From an uncultured Clostridium sp. (GTDB lineage: Bacteria; Bacillota; Clostridia; TANB77; CAG-508): DNA of 22,332 bases. The stretch covers positions 1-22,332 of the forward strand of contig USMB01000028.1 of the NCBI GenBank assembly GCA_900555615.1. The letters are read 5' to 3'. A program made the position numbers and the translations under genes. This document shows, piece after piece, positions 1 through 8,287 of the stretch (positions within the stretch are counted from its first letter, which is position 1; each line of letters begins with the position of its first letter). The notes beneath the pieces are model-generated. The model was not told the DNA's origin. It ran no database searches and saw only the letters and a list, made by a program, of their open reading frames with translations.

Positions 1-2108
1 TAGGAAGTTATTATTTAACAATGACATTAGATGGAGAATTAGGAGAAGGAAAATACTTCAAAGATCCTGATGAAGCATTAATGGCATTTCAAAACAAAGC
101 TGTTTCAATACATGCAAAAATCTTTGTAAGAGTAAGCAAAGAAATTGATGGAGAAATCAAAACTAAAAAAATTCCTACAAGTGTTGGTAGAATCATCTTT
201 AACCAAGGTATTCCACAAGACTTAGGATTTATAGATAGAAAAGAAGATCCATTCCAATACGAAATTGATTTCCCAGTTATGAAGAAATCAATGGGAACAA
301 TTATTGAAAGAGTAATTGATAAACATGGATTAACAGAATCTGCAGAAGTAATTGATTATATCAAAGCTTTAGGATTCAAATATTCAACAGTTGCAGGTAT
401 CACATTCTCAGTAGCAGATGTTGAAGTACCAGCAGAAAAGAAAGAAATATTGGCAGAAGCTGATAAACAAGTTGAAAAAGTTAGAAACCAATATAGAAGA
501 GGTTTAATAACAGATGATGAAAGATATCAATCAGTTGTTAACATCTGGGAAAAAGCTACAAACGATGTAAGTAAAGCAATGGAAGAAAACTTTGACGACT
601 TGAACCCAATATACATGATGGTTAAATCAGGAGCCCGTGGTAACATGAACCAGTTAAGACAAATCGCAGGTATGCGTGGACTTATGGCTAGTACAACTGG
701 TAAAGCAGTTGAAATTCCAATTAAGTCATGCTTCCGTGAAGGTCTAGATGCATTGGAATACTTCATATCATCACATGGTGCTCGTAAAGGACTTTCAGAT
801 ACAGCTTTAAGAACAGCTGACTCTGGATATTTAACAAGAAGATTAGTAGATGTATCACAAGATATTATTGTTAGAGAACATGATTGTGGAACAGATGAAG
901 GATTAATGTTAGAAGATATTAGAGATGGAAATCAAGTTGTAGAAGGTCTAGAAGAAAGACTAGAAGGAAGATATCCATTAAATGATATTAAAAATCCAAC
1001 AACTGGAGAACTAATTGTTGATACAAATACAATGATAAATAAAGAAATTGCAAAACAAATAGTAGATGCAGGAATTACACAAGTTGTTGTACGTTCAGTA
1101 ATTGGATGTAGAGGAAAACATGGCGTATGTCAAAAATGTTATGGTATGGGATTAGCAAGAAGAGAATTAGTATCAATTGGTGAATCTGTTGGTATTATAG
1201 CAGCTCAATCAATTGGTGAACCCGGTACACAGTTAACCATGAGAACAATTCACTCTGGTGGTGTTGCTGGTGTAGCTGATATCACTCAAGGTCTTCCAAG
1301 AGTTGAGGAAATCTTTGAAGCTAGAAAACCAAAGGGTGTTGCAGTAATTACAGAAATTGATGGTAAAGTTAAAATTTCTGAATCTAAGAAGAAGTTAGAA
1401 GTAATTGTAACTTCTAGTGATGATTCAAGAACATATACAATACCATTTGGATCAAAATTAAAAGTTAAAGATGGAGATGAAGTAAAAGCTGCACAACCAC
1501 TTATTGAAGGTTCTATAAACCCAGCTGAAATTTTAGCAATAAAAGGTCCAGAAGGAGTTTATGAATATGTAATTTCTGAAATTCAAAAAGCATATAGAAG
1601 TCAAGGTGTTGATATCAATGATAAACATATTGAGGTAATTGCTAGACAAATGCTTAGAAAGATGAGAGTTGAAGATGGTGGAGATACAGATATGTTCCCA
1701 GGATCTTTAGTAGATATGTATGAATTCTCAGATAAGAATAAAGCTGCTATTGCAGAAGGAAAACGTCCTGCAACAGGTAAGAGAGCATTATTAGGAATTA
1801 CAAAAGCTTCTCTTGCAACAGATAGCTTCTTATCAGCTGCATCATTCCAAGAGACAACAAGAGTATTAACAGAAGCAGCAATCAAAGGTAAAGAAGATGA
1901 CTTGATAGGATTAAAAGAGAATGTAATCATTGGTAAATTAATCCCAGCAGGTACTGGTATGAAGAGATATCAAGATGTTAAAATTAAAGTTGAAGGCGAA
2001 GATGAAAAAGCAATTTCTGAAAGTCTAGAAAAAAAGGAAAAGAAAGAAGAAGATACAAATACAGAAAAAGCAGAACAACCAAAAGAAGAAGCAGAATCTG
2101 AAGAATAA
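1..2108 (+). CDS. rpoC: RNA polymerase beta' subunit, C-terminal part (5' end outside window)
   Basis: This is the 3' two-thirds of the gene for the largest catalytic subunit of bacterial RNA polymerase. The frame is already open at base 3 (reading GSYYLT before the first internal ATG at 21), so the start lies upstream of the window. The bridge helix is visible at about 627-690 (SGARGNMNQLRQIAGMRG) and the trigger loop at about 1218-1262 (EPGTQLTMRTIHSGG). The four cysteines of the second zinc site are present: one in HDCGT (885-887) and three in GCRGKHGVCQKC (1107-1139). The ETTRVLTEAA segment near 1851-1880 is the conserved C-terminal core that contacts omega. After the core comes a Lys/Glu-rich tail of about 45 residues, probably disordered. 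The frame ends at TAA 2106-2108, just before a strong hairpin. No frameshift or missing motif was seen. Confidence 0.97.
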   Translation, partial: GSYYLTMTLDGELGEGKYFKDPDEALMAFQNKAVSIHAKIFVRVSKEIDGEIKTKKIPTSVGRIIFNQGIPQDLGFIDRKEDPFQYEIDFPVMKKSMGTIIERVIDKHGLTESAEVIDYIKALGFKYSTVAGITFSVADVEVPAEKKEILAEADKQVEKVRNQYRRGLITDDERYQSVVNIWEKATNDVSKAMEENFDDLNPIYMMVKSGARGNMNQLRQIAGMRGLMASTTGKAVEIPIKSCFREGLDALEYFISSHGARKGLSDTALRTADSGYLTRRLVDVSQDIIVREHDCGTDEGLMLEDIRDGNQVVEGLEERLEGRYPLNDIKNPTTGELIVDTNTMINKEIAKQIVDAGITQVVVRSVIGCRGKHGVCQKCYGMGLARRELVSIGESVGIIAAQSIGEPGTQLTMRTIHSGGVAGVADITQGLPRVEEIFEARKPKGVAVITEIDGKVKISESKKKLEVIVTSSDDSRTYTIPFGSKLKVKDGDEVKAAQPLIEGSINPAEILAIKGPEGVYEYVISEIQKAYRSQGVDINDKHIEVIARQMLRKMRVEDGGDTDMFPGSLVDMYEFSDKNKAAIAEGKRPATGKRALLGITKASLATDSFLSAASFQETTRVLTEAAIKGKEDDLIGLKENVIIGKLIPAGTGMKRYQDVKIKVEGEDEKAISESLEKKEKKEEDTNTEKAEQPKEEAESEE

Positions 2109-2114
2109 AACATA

Positions 2115-2149
2115 AAAAACGGAAACATTACTAATGGTTTCCGTTTTTA
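2115..2149. terminator. Two-way intrinsic terminator between rpoC and the HD-domain gene
   Basis: An inverted repeat pairs AAAAACGGAAACATT with AATGGTTTCCGTTTTT, with a one-base bulge. The stem is flanked by A-runs on the left and T-runs on the right, so it can end transcripts from both sides. The minus-strand HD gene has its stop codon (2147-2149) inside the A/T arm. Confidence 0.85.
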
Positions 2150-2605
2150 TGCTATTTTTAATATGTAAAAAGCACAATATATACTCCATTCTTTAAAAGC
2201 ACAATATTTGTCCACAATAGTAACAATAAAACTTTCTAAATATTTAGGAGGTGAAAATGTAAGTGGCCACATATGTTTCAAAATAATATCTTGTTCTTTT
2301 TTATTTAAGTTAAATAATTTATTTGCATTTTCTAAAGCTATTTTGGGGTGATTTTTTATATGATTTTTAGGGCGTGATAGTTTATCTTCGCAATCATAAA
2401 AAAATAAATCATGTAATAATGCAGCACGAGCTGCAGATTTATAATCAAGATGCAAGAATTTACATATTACATAGGTATAATAAGAAACGGATAAACAGTG
2501 TTCCAACCTTGTATAAGCATAGTGATGCTTATACAATTTTAAATTTTGAATAGATTTATTGGCTAAAATATCATTAATTATTTCTAAAAACTTTTCTTTT
2601 TTCAT
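2147..2605 (-). CDS. HD-superfamily phosphohydrolase-like protein
   Basis: A small soluble protein of 152 residues resembling HD-domain metal-dependent phosphohydrolases. An early His (LEHCLSV), the paired His-Asp (LLHDLFF), later His residues in HPK and KHMW, and a late Asp in TIVDKYC follow the order H...HD...H...H...D of the family. The substrate cannot be read from the sequence; relatives act on nucleotides, (p)ppGpp or cyclic dinucleotides. Two in-frame ATGs lie 6 bases apart (2609-2611 and 2603-2605). The second is preferred because the AGAGG ribosome-binding site sits about 9 bases upstream of it and only 3 bases from the first. The gene is convergent with rpoC, stands alone, and has its own extended -10 promoter. 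The C-terminus is short and Tyr/Phe-rich, but no membrane helix is clear. Confidence 0.75.
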   Translation of the reverse strand: MKKEKFLEIINDILANKSIQNLKLYKHHYAYTRLEHCLSVSYYTYVICKFLHLDYKSAARAALLHDLFFYDCEDKLSRPKNHIKNHPKIALENANKLFNLNKKEQDIILKHMWPLTFSPPKYLESFIVTIVDKYCAFKEWSIYCAFYILKIA

Positions 2606-2625
2606 AAGCATAAACCTCTTAATTT

Positions 2626-2634
2626 ATTATAACA
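2626..2634 (-). promoter_or_regulatory. Extended -10 promoter of the HD-domain gene
   Basis: On the minus strand TGT-TATAAT forms a perfect extended -10 element about 20 bases upstream of the HD gene start. No good -35 hexamer lies 17 bases further up (TTACTC only), which is tolerable for an extended -10 promoter. Confidence 0.55.
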
Positions 2635-2694
2635 TAAAGAGCTTAATTGAGTAATGGAAAAAGTTTCTAAAATTGGAAGTTGAATTAGAAAAAC

Positions 2695-2723
2695 TTGACA
2701 AAAAGCCTATTTAGAAGTATACT
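2695..2723 (+). promoter_or_regulatory. Sigma-A type promoter of the gdpP-rplI-dnaB operon
   Basis: TTGACA (2695-2700) is followed after 17 bases by TATACT (2718-2723). An overlapping TATAAT at 2723-2728 would be 22 bases from the -35 and is less likely. The untranslated leader is about 60 bases, with AAAGGA (2778-2783) as ribosome-binding site before the ATG at 2789. Confidence 0.75.
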
Positions 2724-2788
2724 ATAATAGTATAAAAAGGTTGTATTGTAGCCAAAATAAGGGTAAAACCATTTAAGAAAGGAAAGCT

Positions 2789-4798
2789 ATGTCTGGAAAT
2801 AATAATAGAAAATTATTTGACAATTTAGTTTCAAGAACAAAAATATATTTAGTAATAATATTTATATTACTAGTTATTATATCATGTTTAAAATTACAAA
2901 TGATAATTCCTTCAATTGTGATATATATATCAATATTAGCTTACACATATTTTGCTAATAATAAAAGAAAAAGTGAAATATCAGAGCAATTACAAGATTT
3001 AACATTAACTGTAGATTCAGCAGCAAAAAGCAGTTTAATTAATGCACCATTTCCATTAATCATCATAGAAACAGATGGAAATGTAGTTTGGAAAAGTTCA
3101 AAATTTATCACAGAATTTGCAAATATTGATATTAACAATTATATAAGTGATTTAACAATTGATATAAAAGATGAAATAGAAAAAAATAAAGACCCTAAAA
3201 TAAAATCAATCATTAGAAATATAGAAATAGGAAAGAAAAAATATAAAGTTCAATGTGAATTTGCTAAAACTAAAAAGAGCGAAAGAAAAAAAGTTGCTGA
3301 ATATATGATGATTCTTTATTTTATTGATGAGACAGAAAAATATAATTTGAAACAAGAAAATGAAGATAAAAAAACATGTGTTGGAATAATTATGGTGGAT
3401 AATTATGAAGAAGTAATGCAAAGAGTAGAAACAGAACAAAAAACACAATTAATGGCAAAAGTTGAAAGTACAATATATGATTGGGTAAATGAAACAAATG
3501 GAATCTTAGTAAAAGAAGATAGAGACACTTATGTTTATGTTTTTGAGCAAAAGTATTTACCACAAATTAAAGAAAGTAAATTTGCAATTTTAGATGCAAT
3601 AAAAAATATAGTAAGAAAAGACAAAATGCAATTGACACTAAGTATAGCAATATCAAATGAAGGGGAAACAGATAGAGAGGTTTATAAGTCAGCAGCAGCA
3701 GCAATGGATGTTATACTTGGTAGAGGTGGAGATCAAGCAGTAATAAGAGAAAATGGAAAATATCAATTCTTTGGTGGAAAAGTTGAAGAAGTAGAAAAAA
3801 GAACTAAAGTAAAAGCAAGAATTGTAGCACATGCATTAGAAGAATTGATGTCAGAGTGTGATAAAGTAATCATAATGGGACACACAAATGCAGATATAGA
3901 TGCAATGGGCTCAGCACTTGGAGTTTATAGAATGGCTACAAGTTTAAGAAAAGATGCTTATATTGTAAATGGAGAATCAGCATCTTTAAATACATTTTTA
4001 GATAATATTAGAGATGAATATAAAGATGTATTAATAAATAAGGAAACAGCATTAGCACAAATTAATAGTGATACCTTATTAGTTATAGTAGACACTCATA
4101 AAAAAACATATGTAGAAGCACCAGAATTATTAACCAAAACTAATAAAATAGTAGTAATAGACCATCACAGAAGAAGTGCAGATTTTATAGACCAAAGTAT
4201 ATTAACATTCCAAGAAGTATATGCATCTTCAGCAGCAGAGTTAGTTACAGAACTAATTCAATATACACAAAATGAAGTTGAACTTTCAACAATTGAGGCA
4301 GAAGCTTTATATGCTGGAATAATGATGGATACCAAGAATTTTACATTTAAAACAGGAGTTAGAACATTTGAAGCAGCAGCATATTTACGTAGATGTGGAG
4401 TAGATATTATAAAAGTAAAAAAATGGTTCCAAAGTGATTTAGAAAGTTACAATAAAATATCAGAAATAGTGAGAAAAGCAGAGATAATCCATGACACGAT
4501 AGCAATATCACAATATGATATAATAGAAAAAGATACAAGTTTAATTTGTGCAAAAGCAGCAGATGAATTATTAACAATAGGAAATATTACAGCATCATTT
4601 GTTTTAGGAAATACAGGAGATAAAATTTGCATTAGTGGACGTTCAATTGGTGATGTTAATGTTCAAATGATACTTGAAAAATTAGGTGGCGGAGGTCATA
4701 TCACTTTAGCTGGAGCTCAATTAGAAAATACAACAATTGAAGAAGCAAAAGAGAAATTGATTTCTAAGATTGAAGAATATTTTAGTGAAAAAGAATAA
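2789..4798 (+). CDS. gdpP: Cyclic-di-AMP phosphodiesterase GdpP (YybT family)
   Basis: A membrane-bound enzyme of 669 residues that in this family hydrolyses c-di-AMP to pApA and so affects potassium balance, cell wall stress and beta-lactam tolerance. Two membrane segments lie at about residues 17-37 and 39-56. A PAS-like domain follows (about 75-180), then a degenerate GGDEF domain ending in RGGDQA (about 200-330). The DHH phosphoesterase domain shows GHTNADIDAMG (H365, D369, D371), the DHH triad at D458-H459-H460, and the DHHA1 motif GGGGH at 633-637. The usual GGDEF residues are missing, as is normal here. It is the first gene of an operon with rplI and dnaB, an order well known in Firmicutes. 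Length and domain order match the family, and all metal-binding positions look intact. Confidence 0.96.
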   Translation: MSGNNNRKLFDNLVSRTKIYLVIIFILLVIISCLKLQMIIPSIVIYISILAYTYFANNKRKSEISEQLQDLTLTVDSAAKSSLINAPFPLIIIETDGNVVWKSSKFITEFANIDINNYISDLTIDIKDEIEKNKDPKIKSIIRNIEIGKKKYKVQCEFAKTKKSERKKVAEYMMILYFIDETEKYNLKQENEDKKTCVGIIMVDNYEEVMQRVETEQKTQLMAKVESTIYDWVNETNGILVKEDRDTYVYVFEQKYLPQIKESKFAILDAIKNIVRKDKMQLTLSIAISNEGETDREVYKSAAAAMDVILGRGGDQAVIRENGKYQFFGGKVEEVEKRTKVKARIVAHALEELMSECDKVIIMGHTNADIDAMGSALGVYRMATSLRKDAYIVNGESASLNTFLDNIRDEYKDVLINKETALAQINSDTLLVIVDTHKKTYVEAPELLTKTNKIVVIDHHRRSADFIDQSILTFQEVYASSAAELVTELIQYTQNEVELSTIEAEALYAGIMMDTKNFTFKTGVRTFEAAAYLRRCGVDIIKVKKWFQSDLESYNKISEIVRKAEIIHDTIAISQYDIIEKDTSLICAKAADELLTIGNITASFVLGNTGDKICISGRSIGDVNVQMILEKLGGGGHITLAGAQLENTTIEEAKEKLISKIEEYFSEKE

Positions 4799-4843
4799 AT
4801 GCGAAAAAAAGGACCGACCCCAAATTCGCACAAGGAGGAAAAA

Positions 4844-5287
4844 ATGAAGGTAATATTAAAAGCAGATATAAAAGGTGTTGGAAAGAAAAATGAAGTAATA
4901 AATGCTTCAGATGGATATGTGCGTAATTTTTTATTTCCTAAAAATTTAGCTGTTGAAGCTAATGCAGAAAATATGAGCAAATTAAAAGCTCAAAATGAAG
5001 CAAATCAATTTAAAAAGGATACAGAAAGAGAAGAGGCTAAAAAGCTTGCTGATAAATTAACTAAAATTACAGTAAGAGTTGAAGTTAAAGCTGGAGAAAA
5101 TGGAAAAATATTTGGTGGAGTTTCTGCTAAAGATATTTCAGAAAATCTAGAAAAACAACATAAAATTAAAATTGATAAAAAGAAAATCGATTTAAAAGAA
5201 ACAATTAAAACCTTAGGGATGTTTAGCGTAGACGTGAAACTATATGAGGGAGTTTTAGGAAAAATAAAAGTTGATGTGAGGGGTTAA
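4844..5287 (+). CDS. rplI: 50S ribosomal protein L9
   Basis: Large-subunit protein bL9 (147 residues), which binds 23S rRNA near the L1 stalk and helps keep the reading frame. The start MKVILKADIKGVGKK and the motif DGYVRNFLFPKNLA are characteristic. The usual layout is complete: an N-terminal globular domain, a long Lys/Glu-rich helix (about 50-80), and a C-terminal domain beginning with the TKITVRVEVKAGENGKIFGGV region. The frame is open 45 bases further upstream to 4799, but the ATG at 4844 is chosen because AGGAGG lies at 4833-4838 and the family always starts with this Met-Lys-Val-Ile. It lies between gdpP and dnaB, with only 3 bases before dnaB, and is surely cotranscribed. A GC-rich 20-base patch precedes it (see findings). 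Confidence 0.97.
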   Translation: MKVILKADIKGVGKKNEVINASDGYVRNFLFPKNLAVEANAENMSKLKAQNEANQFKKDTEREEAKKLADKLTKITVRVEVKAGENGKIFGGVSAKDISENLEKQHKIKIDKKKIDLKETIKTLGMFSVDVKLYEGVLGKIKVDVRG

Positions 5288-5290
5288 AAA

Positions 5291-6625
5291 ATGGATTTAG
5301 CAAAAATACCACCACATGATATAGATGCAGAACAAGCCGTATTAGGAAGTATGCTTACAGATAAGGATGCTGTTAATGCGGCTATAGAAACATTAAAAGA
5401 AGATGCATTTTATAGAGAAGATAATAGAGCAATATATCAAGCGATAATAAATTTATATAGTAAATCAGAACCTATTGATATTATTACATTAAAAGACGAA
5501 TTAGAGTCTATGGACAAATTTGAACAGGTTGGTGGGTATGAGTATTTGGCAAGTTTGCCAGATAAGGTTCCAACAACGGCTAATGTTCAAAAATACATAA
5601 AAATTGTAGAAGAAAAAGCAATATTAAGAAAATTGATAAAAACTGCAAATGAGATTATAGAGTTAGGATATGACCCAGCTGAAGACGTAGAAGATATAAT
5701 GGATAATGCAGAAAAAAAGATATTTGATATAATGCAAAGCAAAAATCAAAAAGGTTATACACCAATTAAAGATGTTTTAGTAGAAAGTTTTACAAAACTA
5801 GAAGAATTGTATAACAGAAAACAACATATCACAGGTGTTCCAACAGGATTTGTAGAACTTGATTATAAAACAGCAGGATTACATGGTTCAGAATTAATTC
5901 TAGTTGCTGCAAGACCTGCCATGGGTAAAACAGCATTTGCATTAAATATTGCAACAAATGCAGCTTTAAGAGGAAATGCACCAGTAGCAATATTTAGCTT
6001 GGAGATGTCAAAAGACCAATTAGTAAACAGAATTTTATGTAGTGAGGCAATGGTAGATAGTAACAAAGTAAGAACAGGTAAACTTGAAGAAGATGATTGG
6101 GTAAAATTAGCTGGAGCTATAGGACCATTATCAGAATCAGAAATTTATATAGATGATACTCCAGGTATATCTGTAATGGAAATAAGGACAAAATGTAGAA
6201 AGCTAAAAATGGAGAAAAACATAGGGCTAGTTGTAATTGACTATTTACAGTTAGTACAAGGAAGTAATAAAAGACAGGCAAGCAGAGAGCAAGAAATTTC
6301 TGAAATTAGTAGATCATTAAAAATTTTAGCTAAAGAAATAAATGTCCCTGTAATTGCATTATCACAGTTATCAAGAGCGGTAGAACAAAGACCTGATCAT
6401 AGACCGATGTTATCAGACTTGCGTGAATCTGGAGCAATAGAGCAGGATGCGGATATAGTAATGTTTTTATATAGAGATGATTATTATAACAAAGAATCTG
6501 AGAAAAAAGACATAGCAGAAGTAATTATAGCAAAACAAAGAGGTGGCCAAACAGGTACTGTTGAATTATTGTGGATGGGTAATTATACAAAATTTGTTAA
6601 CTTGGAAAAAAGATTTGACGATTAA
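5291..6625 (+). CDS. dnaB: Replicative DNA helicase DnaB (DnaC of Bacillus)
   Basis: The hexameric ring helicase that unwinds DNA at the replication fork and recruits primase. At 444 residues it has the normal length. The N-terminal domain begins with the signature IPPHDIDAEQAVLGSML; a linker follows at about 150-180. In the RecA-like domain, Walker A is AARPAMGKT (K213, T214), Walker B lies in VVIDYLQLV, and LSQLSRAVEQR and SDLRESGAIEQDAD are the family motifs that line the subunit interface. The ending carries KQRGGQTGTVEL. No intein or insertion is seen. Its ribosome-binding site (GAGGGG, 5278-5283) overlaps the end of rplI. No clear terminator follows before the next gene's promoter at 6671. 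Confidence 0.97.
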   Translation: MDLAKIPPHDIDAEQAVLGSMLTDKDAVNAAIETLKEDAFYREDNRAIYQAIINLYSKSEPIDIITLKDELESMDKFEQVGGYEYLASLPDKVPTTANVQKYIKIVEEKAILRKLIKTANEIIELGYDPAEDVEDIMDNAEKKIFDIMQSKNQKGYTPIKDVLVESFTKLEELYNRKQHITGVPTGFVELDYKTAGLHGSELILVAARPAMGKTAFALNIATNAALRGNAPVAIFSLEMSKDQLVNRILCSEAMVDSNKVRTGKLEEDDWVKLAGAIGPLSESEIYIDDTPGISVMEIRTKCRKLKMEKNIGLVVIDYLQLVQGSNKRQASREQEISEISRSLKILAKEINVPVIALSQLSRAVEQRPDHRPMLSDLRESGAIEQDADIVMFLYRDDYYNKESEKKDIAEVIIAKQRGGQTGTVELLWMGNYTKFVNLEKRFDD

Positions 6626-6670
6626 TGTCAAATAAAGTATATATAAAACCTAGAAATCTTGAAATTTTGG

Positions 6671-6699
6671 TTGTAAATCTCTAAAATGTATGATATAAT
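6671..6699 (+). promoter_or_regulatory. Promoter of the small orphan gene downstream of dnaB
   Basis: TTGTAA (6671-6676), a 17-base spacer, and TATAAT (6694-6699) preceded by TGA, so it is also an extended -10. It lies 50 bases upstream of the preferred start at 6750. Confidence 0.7.
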
Positions 6700-6749
6700 G
6701 AAATAGTTTGTTAAGTAACAATTGTATGCATAATGAGGAGGTAAAAATT

Positions 6750-7118
6750 ATGCAAAGCACAAAAGGTTTCCGGGAAGAATTCAGCCTGGACACAATTTAT
6801 GAACTCATAAAAGACCAAGCACCAAGATTGGTGTGTGAGCTTGAAGCCAAATATGCTTTTGAAAGTGAAAAAAAACTTTCTGAAGTGTTAGAAAATTATG
6901 AAAACTTGACACGAGTCGAGAAATTTGAAATTCTTGGTTGGATATCTTCAGCTAGTAATAGACTGGTAAATGATATGGCTTTTGGAGCGATTAGTTATAT
7001 TAACCTTTCTACTATGAGACATATCAATAGAATAGTAAAAAATGAGTTGGATAATGCTAATCAAGAAGAATGGAAGTTTTTTGAAAGGGGCTATGAATTG
7101 GCTTTGAAGAATAAATGA
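6750..7118 (+). CDS. Unrecognised small, probably helical protein (122 residues)
   Basis: I do not recognise this protein. The start ATG at 6750 is preferred over an in-frame ATG at 6708 because GAGGAGG (6735-6741) lies 8 bases upstream. The product is acidic to neutral and predicted by eye to be mostly helical (SLDTIYELIKDQAPRL, then a Glu/Lys-rich stretch, then NRLVNDMAFGAISYINLS). There is no signal peptide, membrane segment, cysteine cluster or obvious metal motif. It has its own promoter (6671-6699) and a long hairpin just after the stop, so it is a one-gene unit between dnaB and tilS. Its first third uses codons such as CGG, CTG and CTC more than the neighbours do, which could reflect a different history. 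A regulatory or adaptor role is possible but not shown. Confidence 0.75.
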   Translation: MQSTKGFREEFSLDTIYELIKDQAPRLVCELEAKYAFESEKKLSEVLENYENLTRVEKFEILGWISSASNRLVNDMAFGAISYINLSTMRHINRIVKNELDNANQEEWKFFERGYELALKNK

Positions 7119-7122
7119 GGTA

Positions 7123-7154
7123 AAGGTCATCTTTGTTATAACAGAGGTGACCTT
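7123..7154 (+). terminator. Hairpin after the small orphan gene, probable terminator
   Basis: A 14-base stem (7123-7136 with 7141-7154) closes a TATA loop, with two G-U pairs. The following bases (ATTCTATATA) give only a weak U-tract, so termination may be partial and some read-through into tilS is likely. Confidence 0.55.
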
Positions 7155-7179
7155 ATTCTATATAAGAGAGGTTTATTTA

Positions 7180-8163
7180 ATGAAAAATAAAGTAATAGAA
7201 ACAATAAAAAAATATAAATTAATAGAAGCTGGTGACAAAATTGTTTTAGGAGTATCAGGAGGACCTGATTCAATTTCAATGTTGAATATTTTAAATGAAA
7301 TAAAAGATGAATTTGATTTTAAAATATATGTAGCTCATATTAATCATCTAATAAGAGAAGAGGCAATAGATGATGAAAAATTCGTAGAGAATTATTGCAA
7401 AAAAAATGACATTCCATTTTTCTGTAAAAGGGCAGAAGTTCAAAAGATAGCTGAGACTCAGAAAATCGGAACAGAAGAAGCAGGAAGAAATGTAAGATAC
7501 GAATTTTTTGAAGAAGTATGTTCTAAAGTTGGAGCTAATAAAATAGCAATAGCACACAATAAAAATGACAAAATTGAAACAATTATTATGCATTTACTTA
7601 GGGGAAGTGGACTTTCAGGACTTAAAGGAATGCAACCAATAAGAGACAATAAATATATTAGACCATTAATTGAATGTGAGCGTAACGAAATTGAACAATA
7701 TTGTGAAGAAAATAAATTAGAACCAAGAATAGACAAAACTAATTTTGAAAATGAATATACTAGAAATAAAATTCGAAACATAGTAATTCCATATATAAAA
7801 AATGAATTTAATCCTAACATTATAGAAATAGTAGACCGATTATCTCAAGTAGCTACGGATGAAAGCGATTACATAGATAATCAAGCACAAAATATTTATA
7901 AAAAAATACTAGTTGAAAAAAAAGAAAAAGAAATCATATTAAATTGGAAAGAATTTAATAAACAAGAAAAGGTAATAAAAAATAGAATTATTTTGTATGC
8001 TGTAAAGCAGTTATTAGGCTCTACTCAAGGAATTGAAAAAGTACATATAGAAGCAATAATAAAGTTATGTGATAATAATATAGGAAATAAATTTTTGACT
8101 CCAAACAAAAAAATAAAAATTTTAGTAAATGATAAAAAAATATTTTTTAGTGCTCAAAATTAA
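7180..8163 (+). CDS. tilS: tRNA(Ile)-lysidine synthase TilS, short form
   Basis: Modifies C34 of the CAU-anticodon tRNA-Ile to lysidine, using ATP and lysine, so that it reads AUA. The N-type PP-loop SGGPDS is at residues 26-31, followed by AHINHLIREEA and the characteristic GTEEAGRNVRYEFF and HNKNDKIETIIMHLLRGSGLSGLKGM segments, then RPLIECERNEIEQYC. The start at 7180 is chosen for AGAGAGG (7165-7171) and the expected position of the PP-loop; the frame is open from 7147 with no good site there. At 327 residues it is about 100 shorter than the E. coli and Bacillus enzymes and seems to have little or no separate C-terminal TilS_C domain, like the compact Aquifex form. It precedes ftsH, as in many Firmicutes, though hpt is missing here. 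Confidence 0.92.
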   Translation: MKNKVIETIKKYKLIEAGDKIVLGVSGGPDSISMLNILNEIKDEFDFKIYVAHINHLIREEAIDDEKFVENYCKKNDIPFFCKRAEVQKIAETQKIGTEEAGRNVRYEFFEEVCSKVGANKIAIAHNKNDKIETIIMHLLRGSGLSGLKGMQPIRDNKYIRPLIECERNEIEQYCEENKLEPRIDKTNFENEYTRNKIRNIVIPYIKNEFNPNIIEIVDRLSQVATDESDYIDNQAQNIYKKILVEKKEKEIILNWKEFNKQEKVIKNRIILYAVKQLLGSTQGIEKVHIEAIIKLCDNNIGNKFLTPNKKIKILVNDKKIFFSAQN

Positions 8164-8225
8164 TAAACCGTAAAAAAAGCAGACAACTGTAACGAAAAGG
8201 ACACAAAAAAGTCACGTAAAAAGTA

Positions 8226-8254
8226 TTGAAAAAAAGAAAAAGGTATGTTATAGT
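8226..8254 (+). promoter_or_regulatory. Promoter of ftsH
   Basis: TTGAAA (8226-8231), 17-base spacer, TATAGT (8249-8254) preceded by TGT as an extended -10. It is followed by AGGAGG at 8276-8281 and the ATG at 8288. No CIRCE (HrcA) or CtsR-like repeat was seen near it. Confidence 0.7.
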
Positions 8255-8287
8255 TTCAAAAGAATAATAAAAAATAGGAGGACTTAG

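Noticed and set aside
4799..4843. Upstream in-frame start for rplI adding 15 residues
   Set aside because: The added residues do not resemble L9, the AGGAGG at 4833-4838 serves the ATG at 4844, and L9 proteins begin MKVI.
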